From the NCBI GenBank assembly GCA_012295275.1, contig CM022677.1:108069-172068 (forward strand): 64,000 nucleotides of DNA, given 5' to 3'. Positions 37,960-50,891 of this stretch are shown here, piece by piece. The stretch comes from Chrysomallon squamiferum (lineage: Eukaryota > Mollusca > Gastropoda > Neomphalida > Peltospiridae). The translations under genes and the position numbers were made by a program. The notes beneath the pieces were generated by a model. The model ran no database searches and had not been told where the DNA came from. It saw only the letters and a program-made list of their open reading frames with translations. Position 1 is the first letter of the stretch. Every line of letters starts with the position of its first letter.

Positions 37960-39135
37960 GCCTTTATACAGTGTTTATCATATGAGAGGTATGTTTTGTG
38001 TTAATGGAGGTTCTTTTGTTGAAACTATTTATTTTTATTGGGCTGTGTTTACAATTTTCTTCAAGTAGTTCCTGAAAGTTTACATGTTTTGTGAGGTATC
38101 AGGACTGGCTGGAGTTTCTATGGTGATGGACACTGCAGTAGCTGCATGCTAATGTCTTCAGTTTTATCACTGTGTACATTTTGTTGTGTGTCTGCAGGTC
38201 TGTCAGAGGCCACACTCAGGTAACTGTGACCTCATTTCTATCTGTTGGTAATTGTAGTTTTATTAGTTGTCTTGGCAACGATAAGTGTGATCGAGTAGGT
38301 TGCTTTTCCCTCCATATAATGACATTAACTTGCTTGGCTGTGTTTGTGAATGCATCTTGATGTAAAACTTTTTTTTTTAATTTCTTATTTCTATCCAGGT
38401 AATATATTTTATGATACATTTAAAAAGTGACTTGGGTTGGGTTTTTTCTGTGTTTTTTTCACTCATTTGACTTCGGGTTGTTGTTGATGTTGATGTGCAG
38501 ACTGTTTTACTGTTTGCTGAGTCAGAGTCTAGTGTAGGTAATTCCCACTAAGAAAATGTTGATCCCAGATGTTTAAAAAAAGTTTTGTTGTGATCCTAAA
38601 ATAAATTTTCCTTGGGTTATTACTTTTTTGTTTATGATCTCTGAGGTTTTGTTGATTATGGAGATTTATGCTTCTGTTTGGAGATTGTTTTTTGTTTTTT
38701 TCTATATTTGTATGTATATATATACACACATTTCCCACATGTTAGGTTCACTCCCTTCATCCTCCATATCCGTACTGTTTTTATTTCTTTGTAAGGATAC
38801 CAAAATGTCCAAATTTTCATTAATTTTTGTTTTGTCTGTGTGTCAGTGTTTACTGGTGATTTATCTTGTTTTTTTATTTATCACCTTTTTACTTCTGGTC
38901 AATGTTTTTTCTTTTTTAAAAATCAAATTTTACCTTTTTAACCTGCTGTCTTTTGGAAATCCTAATTTTCATTGCTGAATCACCTGAATTAGTGATTTTT
39001 ATGTTTTCCATGTTGTTGCATTTTTAGAGGTTGGTTTGTTGTTATTTTTCCTGGTTCTGAATGTCTAATGTGTGTAGTTGTGTGTATAACTGGATGTTAA
39101 ATATTTATACTTCTAATGTGTCTCCATTTACTTTA

Positions 39136-39169
<34 letters not shown>

Positions 39170-41150
39170 ACAGACACACACACACACACACAGACACACA
39201 CAGACCTTGCTTGCACTTAATAGAAATAATACATACAGGTGTGAAAATTGTACATAAAAGGATATAACATGAATAATTATCACCTGTATGAAGAGAAATA
39301 AGACATGTTTTCAGGATACAGTTTTATACTTTATTTATTTGTTTAGTTATTTATTTATTCAACTTTGCTGTCATGTAACTTGTTTGTTTTATCTCATATG
39401 CTAGTGAACTATCCATTTTGTTCTTCTTTTCAGTTTGCTTCAACTCACAAAATATTCAACATTGAATAAATTATAGAAACTAAGAAACTGTGTTCAGTTA
39501 TTTTTTTGTGAAAAGAAAATATGTAATAATGACAATATTAACAGAGGATATTATAAAATAATCAGACTTAATGGGATAGCAGTTCTGTGAATATAATTGT
39601 ATATCTAAATATATTCTGAGTTATATATTAACATTTCAACATATCAGCACTAAAAACTTCCACAATGATACTATTTTAAGAATTATCATTAAAAAAAAAT
39701 GTAAATAATTTAAATCATACACAGTCATGAATCATAGTTGTATTTGTTACCAAATAATATCCAGACAAAAAATTCCACTTACTGTTCAGAACGTTTAAAC
39801 ATTTCTTGAATTTATTTGTTAAAGTTAATAATAATTTTAAAAAAACCCAGTTATTAAAAACCAGTACAATTAAAGTAATAGATAACTTTATAATTATATA
39901 AAAGGTCAATGGTAAAAACCTTTTTTCGTTTTTCTTCTTCTTTACCTATGGAAATATTAACAAGTTATAATGAACTATTTCAAGTGTGAGTAAAGTTAAC
40001 AGATGTAGGTAACATAATAAAAGTAATCTGTATTGGTCCTTTTCATGTATCTTGTTAAAACTTTTCAAAAATGTTGTTACTATTCTCTTGGCGTTTTTTT
40101 TTTCCAATTTTATTAAAAACAGGTAGCTGTACAGACAGATTAAAACAATGTAAAATAGTTTTCAAATCTAAATGAAATAATGACAGAAGAATTTTATTTT
40201 TATCATATAGTTATGTTTTGTTTGATTACACTGGACTATGTACAAGTATATTTTAAATATCACAACATCATTTACAAAATAATAGAATAGTTTTGGTATG
40301 TGTGTGATTGTGTGTGTGTGTGTGTATGTATGAGAGAGAGAGAGAGAGGGGAAAGCAGGTGTATATATAGAAGCATTATATGGATAGACAGACAGATACA
40401 TTGATACTCAGAGAGCAGGTAGACAAAGACACAGACACACACAGCCAGATTGACAGCAGCATATACAAGTAGATATAGAGATGAATGAACTGAAGAAAAG
40501 ATAAACAGACAATGAGATGTGTAGAGGATGGTGTGCTTTGTTATGTTGAGACAGAAAGGATGACAGAAACATGTACAAATGTATAACTGTAGAGATTCTC
40601 ATGTAGACAGGCAGGTTTATAGAAAGAGATTTTTACTGGACTTTTCAAACCAGACTTAAAAAATGTATTTAAAAATGACATTACATTTAGGAATAAATGA
40701 TGTCGCATGGATACTGAAATATTTTTAATATTTTGATATACAGAATTGTAAAAAGAAATTACCTTGAAAGACTGAGTATATTGAAATATCTTTAGTATTC
40801 TTGGCTTATAGGAATTATTTTGATATTAATATGTCATTGATAATCCAAACAAACAGCTTTCTGTCCACTGCTCTATCCCTGTGTTCATTCATAATAATGT
40901 TATCTCCAGAATGTCCTTATTGTGTCTCTCTGCCAGTGAATTTACTTGCTTGCCAGTATGTATGTCTATCTGTCTGTCTATCTTCAGTCATCTATCTATA
41001 AAATATACATATACCATTATAATAACACTAATCCACTTACTCATGTACAAAAACTCATCCTCTCTCTCTAACACATGAACTTACTAACACTTTATTACAC
41101 ATACTCATATGCCTATCAGCTTAGCTCTCTATATGTCTCTGTATCTGTCT
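37960..41150. other. No recognised gene
   Basis: Contains an (AC)n tract at about 39137-39204, poly-T runs, and CT/GT-rich low-complexity stretches at 40300-40350 and 40960-41060. Reading frames here are short and repeat-driven. Confidence 0.6.
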
Positions 41151-41159
41151 GTGTGCCTG

Positions 41160-41590
41160 TTATCTTATGTCTTCCTCTCTGTCAGTCTATCTCACTAATT
41201 ATATATCCTTCTCATTATACACATCTCTCTGTATGTCTGTCTCTGTATATGTCTGTCTATCTCACTAATTATATACCCTTCTCATTATACACATCTCTCT
41301 GTATGTCTGGCTCTGTGTCTGTCAGTCTATCTCACTAATTATATACCCTTCTCATTATACACATCTCTCTGTATGTCTGACTCTGTGTCTGTCAGTCTAT
41401 CTCACTAATTATATAACCTTCTCATTATACACATCTCTCTGTATGTCTGACTCTGTGTCTGTCAGTCTATCTCACTAATTATATACCCTTCTCATTATAC
41501 ACATCTCTCTGTATGTCTGACTCTGTGTCTGTCAGTCTATCTCACTAATTATATACCCTTCTCATTATACACATCTCTCTCTGTATGTCT
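41160..41590 (+). repeat. 70-bp minisatellite, six copies
   Basis: The landmark GTCAGTCTATCTCACTAATT (or GTCTGTCTATC) starts at 41181, 41251, 41321, 41391, 41461 and 41531: an exact 70-bp period. Each unit also has CTTCTCATTATACACATCTC. Confidence 0.95.
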
Positions 41591-42116
41591 GTATTTATCA
41601 AACTTCTAGTCTATCTTTTCATTTATCTCTCAGAAATACATACACACTCTTGCACACACATTATGCATATATACCCATTTTCTCTCAGTAATAAGAAAAC
41701 ACATATTCACATGCATACATACATATCATATGTAACACACTAAGGCAAATACAGAAGGATGAAGTTGTCTTTGTCATCTCAGTATTGATCAGTTGTATTT
41801 GACAATATTTTAATTTTTGAAACATTTTCACTTTGATGTGAACACTGTCAGTGTATATTAACAGACAGTCACATTTTGATCAATTGTTCTCATTTGCAAT
41901 CATTTAAACATCATCTTTTTCAAACTATGGGCTTATATTGACTTTTTATCACTTTATTCCATATACATAATGACTTGCTTCTAAGTTAGTTCTCAGTAGT
42001 AATGGATTTCACTCAACATGTAATGGTGTTTATGGTCATTTTATTTTAAAGAGTAATTACTGCTATTTAGAGGTTGTTTAAAAAAAAGTACAAATAATGA
42101 GAGGGAAACAGGGAAT

Positions 42117-42170
42117 AAAATACTGATTTGTCTTCACAAACATCACACAAAAGCTCTCTCTCTCTCTCTC

Positions 42171-42248
<78 letters not shown>

Positions 42249-42820
42249 CGTGTGTGTGTATGCGTGTGTGTGTGCATGCAGAAAATACATGTGTCCACCT
42301 GAACTGCAGTTTCTCAGAAATGTGCTGGGTTTTTTTTATTGAAACAGTCTCTCCTCCACTCATCCAGTCTGATTATTTATATAAAAAAAAACTAAAACTA
42401 AAATTAAAAAAAATAAATAAATAAATAAATAAATAAAATTATATGGACAGGCCAGGAGTTGGTTTGTTTAGCTTGGAAAGAGGATATTTGAGCTAAACAC
42501 AAAGAGTTTAATAAACAAGTGTTTAGCAGGTTGATAATAACTAGCCTGATATAGACACAAAATACACAAATAGTTGCATATACACTGTAATACACATTCA
42601 CATTCATGCACTCATGCAGACAAATATACACAAATACTCATATACTGTCATGTTTTAGAATAGTCATGTATATTCATATACACACCAGCAATAACATGTA
42701 TACATACATGATACATGATCTGTATATATATATTCAAACACAAACACATTCATGTACACATACATGTAACTTTATCTTATGTCTGAAACCAGTTATACCC
42801 TTTTATATCAATATAAATAT

Positions 42821-42866
<46 letters not shown>

Positions 42867-42918
42867 AAGACACTGGATGTATAAAACAGATAGATGAATG
42901 AAAGGATAAATGACAATG

Positions 42919-42962
<44 letters not shown>

Positions 42963-44140
42963 CAAAAAAGTACATTGAATTCTTTTTATTGTCTTTTTTT
43001 AAAAATGAAATTCGAACTACCAAGTAAAGAGGCAGACACACAGACACACGCATCTACACTTAGATACATTTAATTTACTATAACCTTGTATATCCTGTTT
43101 GCATATTTTCACTACACAGGGCTTTCCTAAGAGTGCATTACAGTTAACTAACCCATGTCTTTAACTATGCAATTTTAGAGATTTCTGCAAAATGAATTCT
43201 TTTATGGATGGTAATAATATGGTAATCCTGGAGTTTATTTATTTATTCTAAAATACTGCCTATAAAATTGAACAAAACTGCATTTCCTAAAGTACTTGAC
43301 CCTTCAGTGTAGATAGAAATACATTTAATGTATTTATCATGTATACATTTCTGTTTAAACATCACAGATGAAGTTTAAACTATCTTGTGTTTGAATTTTG
43401 TTTAGGTCAGTCCTGCAACAAAAGAGAAATAAAGAAGAAAACATTTAAAATATTTTAAAAATTATTTTATTCAAGAAATCAATAAGGAAAGCAGATAGTT
43501 CCAACTGAATCAAACCAAAATAAAACAAAACAGTCTCACTGGTCCTGATGAAGAAAAAAAACAAAAAACAAAACCAAACTTAAAATAAAATTAAAATCAT
43601 CAGACAGCCAGCCATAAATCATTTTTATGAATAAACAAACAAATAAATAAAATTAAAATAAACACCTAAATAAGAGTTCTCACTATGTGATAAATTACTT
43701 GTAGCTAGAAATAACCAAACTATAAATCTGTTAAATATAAAATTACTTTCAGCAAAAGAAATGCTTAATTTTTAGTCTCCTTAATTTCACAATGTTTACT
43801 ATTGACTTTGATTTTTCTTTATAACAGTTTAAAGTTTTACAAGTCTGAAACCACCAACGACTGTTAAATACAAAGATAATAAAAATGTAACTGAAAGTTT
43901 CAAAGTATGAACTAATCTTTTTGAAAGAAAGCAAATAAGAATTTATTTCTGGATGATTTGCAGTTCAAATTATAAACATGCTCTCTTTTCTGTAAGAGAA
44001 AGTTTAATTATGTTTCAGTTATTATTATTTTTGAGTGGGTTAGTACAACAACTCTTTTTCCAAAACAACATTATTTCTGAGACAAAATCTACAAACAAGT
44101 TAATTTTATTTCTTTATAAATACAAATATCAAAAATGAGG
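42117..44140. repeat. Direct duplication, copy 1 (about 2 kb)
   Basis: Begins at AATACTGATTTGTCTTCACA and matches 61917 to the window end in the same orientation and order: long (CT)n array, AGTTTCTCAGAAATGTGCTG, CAGTCTCTCCTCCACTCATC, GTTTAGCAGGTTGATAA, GTCTGAAACCAGTTA, (AC)n, GCTTTCCTAAGAGTGCATTA, TGAAACCACCAACGACTGTT. I estimate roughly 90 percent identity outside microsatellites. No recognisable gene inside. Confidence 0.92.
42148..42240. repeat. (CT)n microsatellite
   Basis: CT array interrupted by a (TCTG)n segment at about 42171-42187; followed by TG repeats. Confidence 0.95.
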
Positions 44141-44287
44141 CTTATTTTAAGAAAAAAATTATATATGTTTCACACAATACTATAAGAAAAAACTATTTTG
44201 TGTACAAAAGCTTCATTTCTTTTTTAATACATAAACAACTTTCTGTTTAAAATATTCAAAACTGTATCACTCCCATACATGCACACC

Positions 44288-44319
<32 letters not shown>

Positions 44320-45055
44320 TAAACACACACACACATATACACACAAACACACATGAACTTCCACACAAACAACTGTTTAACATTATGTTAAAAACAGATT
44401 TAAAAAAACAAAAAACTAAATCATATTAAAAATAATTATTTTACTTGTACAAACATACATTTGATAGCCACTCAGAAAAACATCACTCATGAAAATCTAT
44501 TTTGGTTTCTTCTTTTTTAAAATATCCCAACAACTTCATTAATGGTTACAAATTAATGCTGCAAGTATTATTAAGCAGTTTTCTTATCTGAATGTAAGTT
44601 TTAGTAATTAAAATAAAGTATATTCTAAACTACAATTATAACATCTTTCAAGTAATTATATAAATTTATTATTATTATTTTCAATTATACAACTGTTATT
44701 ATACATTATTGAGGATTATAATGAATTTTTCTAAATCACTTTTATAACATATATAAATATATGTATTCTTGACAGATAATTATTCAAAATATTTATTAAG
44801 TAAAAAAATAAATCTAACTTTTTCCAGCACTAAACAAAATTTGGTATTGGTACATTTTGTTATTTTCTAAATTAAAAATGGTGACATCAGCAAGTAGTTT
44901 CTTCCAAACTGAACTTTATAAAATAACTTATCACAACATGGTGGTAAGAAGAGAGCAAGTTTGTTTTTTATTTTATTCTTGCAGATATTCCTCTCAGTTT
45001 ATATCAGAGATTAAATTGATGAATTATTCTAACTAGACTTTCAGAATATTGGAAT

Positions 45056-45148
<93 letters not shown>

Positions 45149-45696
45149 ATGTTTGTGTGTGTGCATGTGTGTGTTGGTCTGTGTGTGTGTGTTAAAAATA
45201 TACACTTAAAGCTTCCAGGATTAATAGATAAAAAAATAAAAAAAATATCAGTCATGGAAATAGTGAGTATACAGCTGAGAATTAAATTAATTAAAGTCCT
45301 GAACGGAAATACTAGGTAAGTGAAATAATGTTTGATTAAAGGCACTAAACAATGAAACAGAATAATGAGTAATTCAGAGGTTTGTATACAGTTGAAATTG
45401 CATAACCAATTAATCTGATGTATTTATATTTTTATTTTTAACTTTAGGTAAATGTATATGAGAGAGAGAGTTATAATTTGACATAAAGGAAACAAAGATT
45501 AGTAAAAAAAACCTAGTATGGGCTTTTATAAATTATGTTCTGTATAACTTAAAATATTTATATATAAATATAGTTTATTAACAAAACCAAGAGTTCAGTG
45601 TTTAATATACACATCATTATAAACAAATTATATGACAAACATCTACTGTATGCAGAGAGATCACATTAGACGATTAGACAATCTAGTGATACATAT

Positions 45697-45731
<35 letters not shown>

Positions 45732-47180
45732 CTAAATATTTGGACGCTCTTTTTTCGATGGATTTTCAAAAGTTTTATGAAAATAGCAGATACTCCAGGA
45801 AGAGGGAGACAAGGATCCAGTATCACATACATATTGAAGAAACTCTTACTTATTAAATTATCAGTTTCAGCAGATGAAGTGATTTTAAAAGATTTTAAGA
45901 ACGCCAGTTCCCTTCAGTTTGTTTACGAAACTTTCAGCTACTTTGTGTAGGAACGCCAATAACACTGTCTTCACAGCGCTTAACTGACGTCACAAAACGA
46001 GCGAAAATTGACAGGATCAGTTATGAGCAATTTTTTCTTTTCTTTTCTTTTTATTGTAAATAATCAATTTTATTGACCTAATTCAAACAAAGATTCAAAT
46101 TTTATTATTTTGAACACGATATCAGGTGCCCCGAATCATTAGTTTAACCATCTGACTGGTTAAACTAATGTTTGTATAAACAATGTAGATATTTTTATTT
46201 ATTTAAAATAGTACAAATATTATTTTCTAAAGAGATACTGTATTTTTTTTTTTTTTTTAATTTTATTATCTTTGCTAACAATAAATATTTTGAGCTGATA
46301 TTATTGTAAAAATATAGTCTAAGCACATTTCAGATATTCAACATCACTCATATTTCTGTTTCACTTGTTCATATTTTTTGTCTGATAAACTTTTCAATTT
46401 GTGTTGTTGCCTTGTTATTCGTTATTAATGCAGTTTTCAGATACATTTGAATGAACTGTTATGAATGCAATAAACATCTCTACCAAAAACTTTGAATCCA
46501 TTTTGACAAAAGAATCTTCCGCTTGTAAATGTCACTCGGCCTGTCGATTCAACAAAAAGCCTGGGAACTACTGAATTAATGATCACGTCGAGAGTGGTGG
46601 GTGTTTCGGGTTCTTGTTTCACAGAATGATCTGGCGACAGACGTCTAGCGGCAAGGTTCAACACGTTGCCAAATAACGCGAGTTCCTTTTCTTTCTTACT
46701 AAAAGCCCCGATAATTTTTTGATATGGCAGAACTGTGGATTAATGTGACAGATAACAATATTTCTATTCATCTATATTGAATGTTCAGTGCTAGTGCTAA
46801 TACAGTTTTTGAGAAAAGTATTTATAATTTTCATTGCGTTATTATTAATCTTGTCTTCAGTTGTTTCAGAAAAACATTTGGTTAAACAAGTGCACACATC
46901 AACATCAAACCTATCTCTGAAAATCTATACTTTTTCATAGAACATGATTATTGTGAGCACTCGTATGAAAAAAACTGTGATTTCTTCAATTGAGGATAAT
47001 GTAAATTCTCTTAACACACGTGATCGCTGACTGTAAATCATAAAACAAAAGACCTGAATTAATATAAGGAATATGTGTTTTATTAATTTGCGTACATTTC
47101 AATAAAAATATCGAATCCTTTCTTCACATTCAGAGTTAACAAAAGACAGAGGATTCTTTAATAGTCCAGTCAGTCATCAT
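44141..47180. other. Largely low-complexity region without recognised gene
   Basis: Holds (AC)n near 44297-44345, (CT)n at 45059-45118 followed by (TA)n/(TG)n, and (TA)n at 45708-45731. A perfect TGACGTCA palindrome lies at 45985-45992 in a GC-richer patch (45895-46015). No exon I can support. Confidence 0.6.
46621..46699 (+). repeat. Dispersed repeat core, copy 2
   Basis: Same orientation as 18249-18324: ACAGAATGATCTGGCGACAG, then ACGTCTAGCGGCAAGGTTCAA. The minus strand of this copy has a 75-codon frame (46437-46664) that I regard as incidental because the plus-strand repeat at 18.2 kb does not keep it. Confidence 0.6.
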
Positions 47181-47185
47181 CATCA

Positions 47186-47240
<55 letters not shown>
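47186..47240. repeat. (TTA)n microsatellite
   Basis: ATC/ATT triplet array preceded by (CAT)n. Confidence 0.95.
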
Positions 47241-47632
47241 TTAAGTCAATAAACTCATCAAATTTAATTCGACGTTTTGTTTACTATGAGAAATAATTTG
47301 ATTAATCTGAAATTCAGCAACATTTTCAGATTTATTCGAAACAAAAGACAGAACATAAATAGTTATTAAAATTAATTTTTATAACTGAGGGGAAAACCTT
47401 ATCAGTGTAAATAGCGGCATTCTTAAGTAAAACTGTCACTTTATTTTTAATTGTTTATAATTATGTGATGTTACATAAAGTATTCGTTTAAATAGCAGTA
47501 TCCTTAATTAAAACAATCTTCTTATTTTATAATTATATGATGTATATGATTTATAGTGAAATGCGCTCTTTTTTACAAAATAAACTGATACCTTTGTATA
47601 CATAATGGAATATTTAAGTTTTCTTCTATTTT

Positions 47633-47676
<44 letters not shown>

Positions 47677-47999
47677 CATAATAATAATTGAAATAAAAAT
47701 TTAAAAATCTAAATTAAACTCTATATTACGCTCTATATTTCCCAAATTACAGGTATTCTCTATAATCGATGTTCTTACTTGAAATTATCATTTTAAAGTG
47801 TAGTGTAATATAATTTATGTCGTTAATGTTGCGCCTTATAACGTTTTCTGCTTCTAGCAGAAGGTAAGAATATAGAGAAAGGTACAGATCAATAATGTTG
47901 TCTAAAACTGTTTGAGATGTAAGATGTTATAAAGGAAAAGTTCAGAGGAAGCGAGATTAGATAACAGCGATCAAAAACATAAAAGGAATGATGAGGAGT

Positions 48000-49130
48000 T
48001 CACCAATAAGGTTAGGAGCAAAGCCGGTATGATGGCAATGAAGCCGATATTAATATAGATATTAATATAGGAAGCGTACGTTACAAAATATGAATAACAG
48101 CAACAAAAAGCGAAAAAGAATATTGAAGTGAGCACCAAGACGTTAAGAACAATGCTGGAACGACGGTAATGACGGCGATATTAATAGAGATAACAACAAC
48201 ATATTTTTGTATAGGACGGGCAGGGTGAGAGAATAAGAATAACACAGAATAAAAAACGAAAAGCAGTACAGCAGTAACATCAGGAACAATCCCCATACCA
48301 CGGGAACGTAGGCGTCATTAATAGAAATTACAATAATATATTTTAATAGGTGATGCGCCCGCTCAGAAAATATGAGGAATAATTAGTGAAAAGCACTAAA
48401 GAATAACGAGAATATATGCACACTAAGATGGTAAGAATAATAGCTAATAGAAAGAGTAAAAGAATAATGAAAAATACCAAAATATTTAGGAATAACCAGT
48501 TTACGACGGCAACGACTGTGACATTAATATATTTTAATACATGAAGCACAGACTCAGAAAATAAGAATATAAAGCGAAAAAGAATAATGAGGAGTTCAGC
48601 AAGATGTTAAGAACAATGCAGGTACCACGGCAACGACGGGGTCATTAAAAGGAATAGTATTAATATTTTATAACGTGGGCTGTGGACACTAAGAAAGTGT
48701 GAAAAATAGTTAAATAAAAGGAAAATAATAAGGAGGGGTACAAGTAGAACGTTGAGAATCAAGAATTATACTTATTATGTATTTCAATATATATTTATTT
48801 ATTGGATCTAATCCCATAAATATCTCATAAATAAAAATTTTGAATAGTACAACAATAATAATCATAATCATAAAATCAACAAATATTTTATATTGTTAGT
48901 ATTAAATAATAATTTTCCTTAAACATATATAATTATTCACATCGAACGTTGAAAAGAAAGCCGTTACGTTGGTAGCGACGGCGACATTAATAGACATATT
49001 AATAATATATTCTAATATAGGATGTACACTCTGAGATGGTAAGAATAATAGCTGATAAAAAGAGAAAAAGAATAAGTACACCTAAAACATTAGAAACAAC
49101 CCCTTTCGGACGGCAACGACGGCAACTCTA
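48000..49130. repeat. Old diverged tandem repeat, unit about 130 bp, about seven copies
   Basis: Each unit has, in order, an ACGGCAACGACGGCGACATTAATA-like start, an AATATATTTTAATA run, a GCACACTCAGAAAATAAGAATAA-like run, an AAAAAGAATAA run and AACRTTAAGAACAATGC. Starts are near 48030, 48165, 48298, 48495, 48620, 48965 and 49105. An unrelated AT-rich insertion of about 200 bp separates the fifth and sixth copies (about 48750-48960). The GC-rich ACGACGG phrase stands out against the flanks. Confidence 0.75.
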
Positions 49131-49768
49131 CTGTTCATATAGTTTTTTTAACCGTTACATACTTAAATGAATATCTCTAACAGTTATATATTTTATTTTA
49201 TTTATTATTATTGTTATTATAAATATTCGGTGCGTGTTTTCTCTCCTTAACTTTCAAACCTGACTACGCCTCTGATGGGTGCTGAGGATATAAAATAGAC
49301 TTAATTGTATAGTCTACATGTTCATAACTTGAAACCCTGTACTTACGTTTTACTAAGACTCGTACTGATTACATAATTATACGCCAGTCGGGAAATACAA
49401 TTTAATTAGTGAAAACAGAAAAACTGAAATAACAATGTAAGGACAAATTCAGGTAATTGTTTTATTTTTTTAAATTTATTTATTTATTTATTTATTTTTT
49501 TTTGTACATAATAGCGTCCATATACGCTAATCAACATTAATTTCAACAAATAAAAATGAAACAAATAAAAGACTGGAAGCACACTTTTAATCATTTTGCT
49601 TGTAAGGTATTCTGCAAAATAATTTGACGTCGAAATCCTGAAATTCTTTGATTGAGGGTCTAGGGGACGTAACTCTAAAAAATAAACGACAATCCCGCTA
49701 AGCTACGAGGTATCTGAACAAGTTTGTAACGTGAAAAATAATAAGAAAAACTAGAAATAATTGTCTTT

Positions 49769-49948
49769 GGATGGAAAGTAAAATGTAGAAGCCAACTTCT
49801 ATACCATGGTATAGTATCTAAGTTTATATATTTTATCTACTCATAATGACGTTAATTGAATTCTTGATTGAAAGTAAAATGTAGAAGCCAATTTCTATCT
49901 AAATTTATATATTTTATCTACTCATAATGACGTTAATTGAATTCTTAG
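49769..49948 (+). repeat. Two direct copies of about 95 bp
   Basis: GAAAGTAAAATGTAGAAGCC followed by TATATATTTTATCTACTCATAATGACG occurs at about 49775 and again at about 49869; the second copy lacks a short ACCATGGTATAGT segment. Confidence 0.9.
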
Positions 49949-50303
49949 CAGATATATTGGTAGCATGGTCCAACAGGAAAAAATGCCTCCATGATTTAAT
50001 AGGTGCAAACTATACCTGAATGTTGTTTTCTGCTGGTTCTGACACGGGGAATATTGCCAATTAGAAAAATTAATACATTAATCTTTTACCGAATTATAAT
50101 TTTAGTTTATTATGCATAAAAATAATCCAGTTTGAATGATTAAGTTGAAAAGGCGCGTTACATCAAGGTTTGGTAATATGAACAGCCAGCTTTATCTTTT
50201 TCAGTGTAAGTCATAAAAAGTTCAGAAAACAGATGTAAAATAATTGAATTTGGAAATTTAAAAACTTCCGTGAATCCGCGGAAACCTCCGATCAAAATCC
50301 AAG

Positions 50304-50408
50304 ATGGCAGCGTCGAACGCCGATCAGTGTTTACAAACTTTTAAACACGTATTCCTTCATATTGCAATCAATTCTGTTCAAAGTAATTTGCAGAAATATG
50401 GCATTTAA
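50304..50408 (+). other. Possible first exon of a gene
   Basis: AAGATGGCAGCG gives a good start context in a GC-richer patch. The frame reads MAASNADQCLQTFKHVFLHI, AINSVQSNLQKYGI, TAA; a donor-like CAAA/GTAATT inside it (after AINSVQ) could end an exon. The LRR-type exons at 53.4-56.3 kb are on the same strand and could be its continuation, but no sequence evidence links them. A TGACGTCA palindrome lies at 50485-50492. Confidence 0.3.
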
Positions 50409-50817
50409 TTACACAGTAGATGTCTATTATTGAGTATAAACTGCTGCAAAGGTAGAAACCTTTTTTCTTTTCTTTTGGTAACTTTGACGTCATACCATAT
50501 CGAACCCGTTTCGTACTACATATATATTTTTTTTTTTCAGATATTATTATCATTCCTGTTGGTCCATGCTAATTAGAATTAATTTGTATTTGACTACTGA
50601 CCATCTAAAATTATATTTGTTTACATTGTTGTTGTTCTTAAATTGACTGTCATCTGCCCGTTTAACAGAGTTGTTGTTATCAAACATAAAGATGAACGCA
50701 GATTACCTCATCTATATTTCAGTAAAAGAAATGTTCTAATAATTTCTAATAATTATGATTATTATTATCATGATGATTATTATGATTATGATTATTGTTA
50801 TTTAAATTTGATATTGA

Positions 50818-50891
<74 letters not shown>

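Noticed and set aside
46437-46664. 75-codon minus-strand ORF
   Set aside because: It overlaps a dispersed repeat whose other copy at 18.2 kb does not preserve the frame, and no motif is visible.
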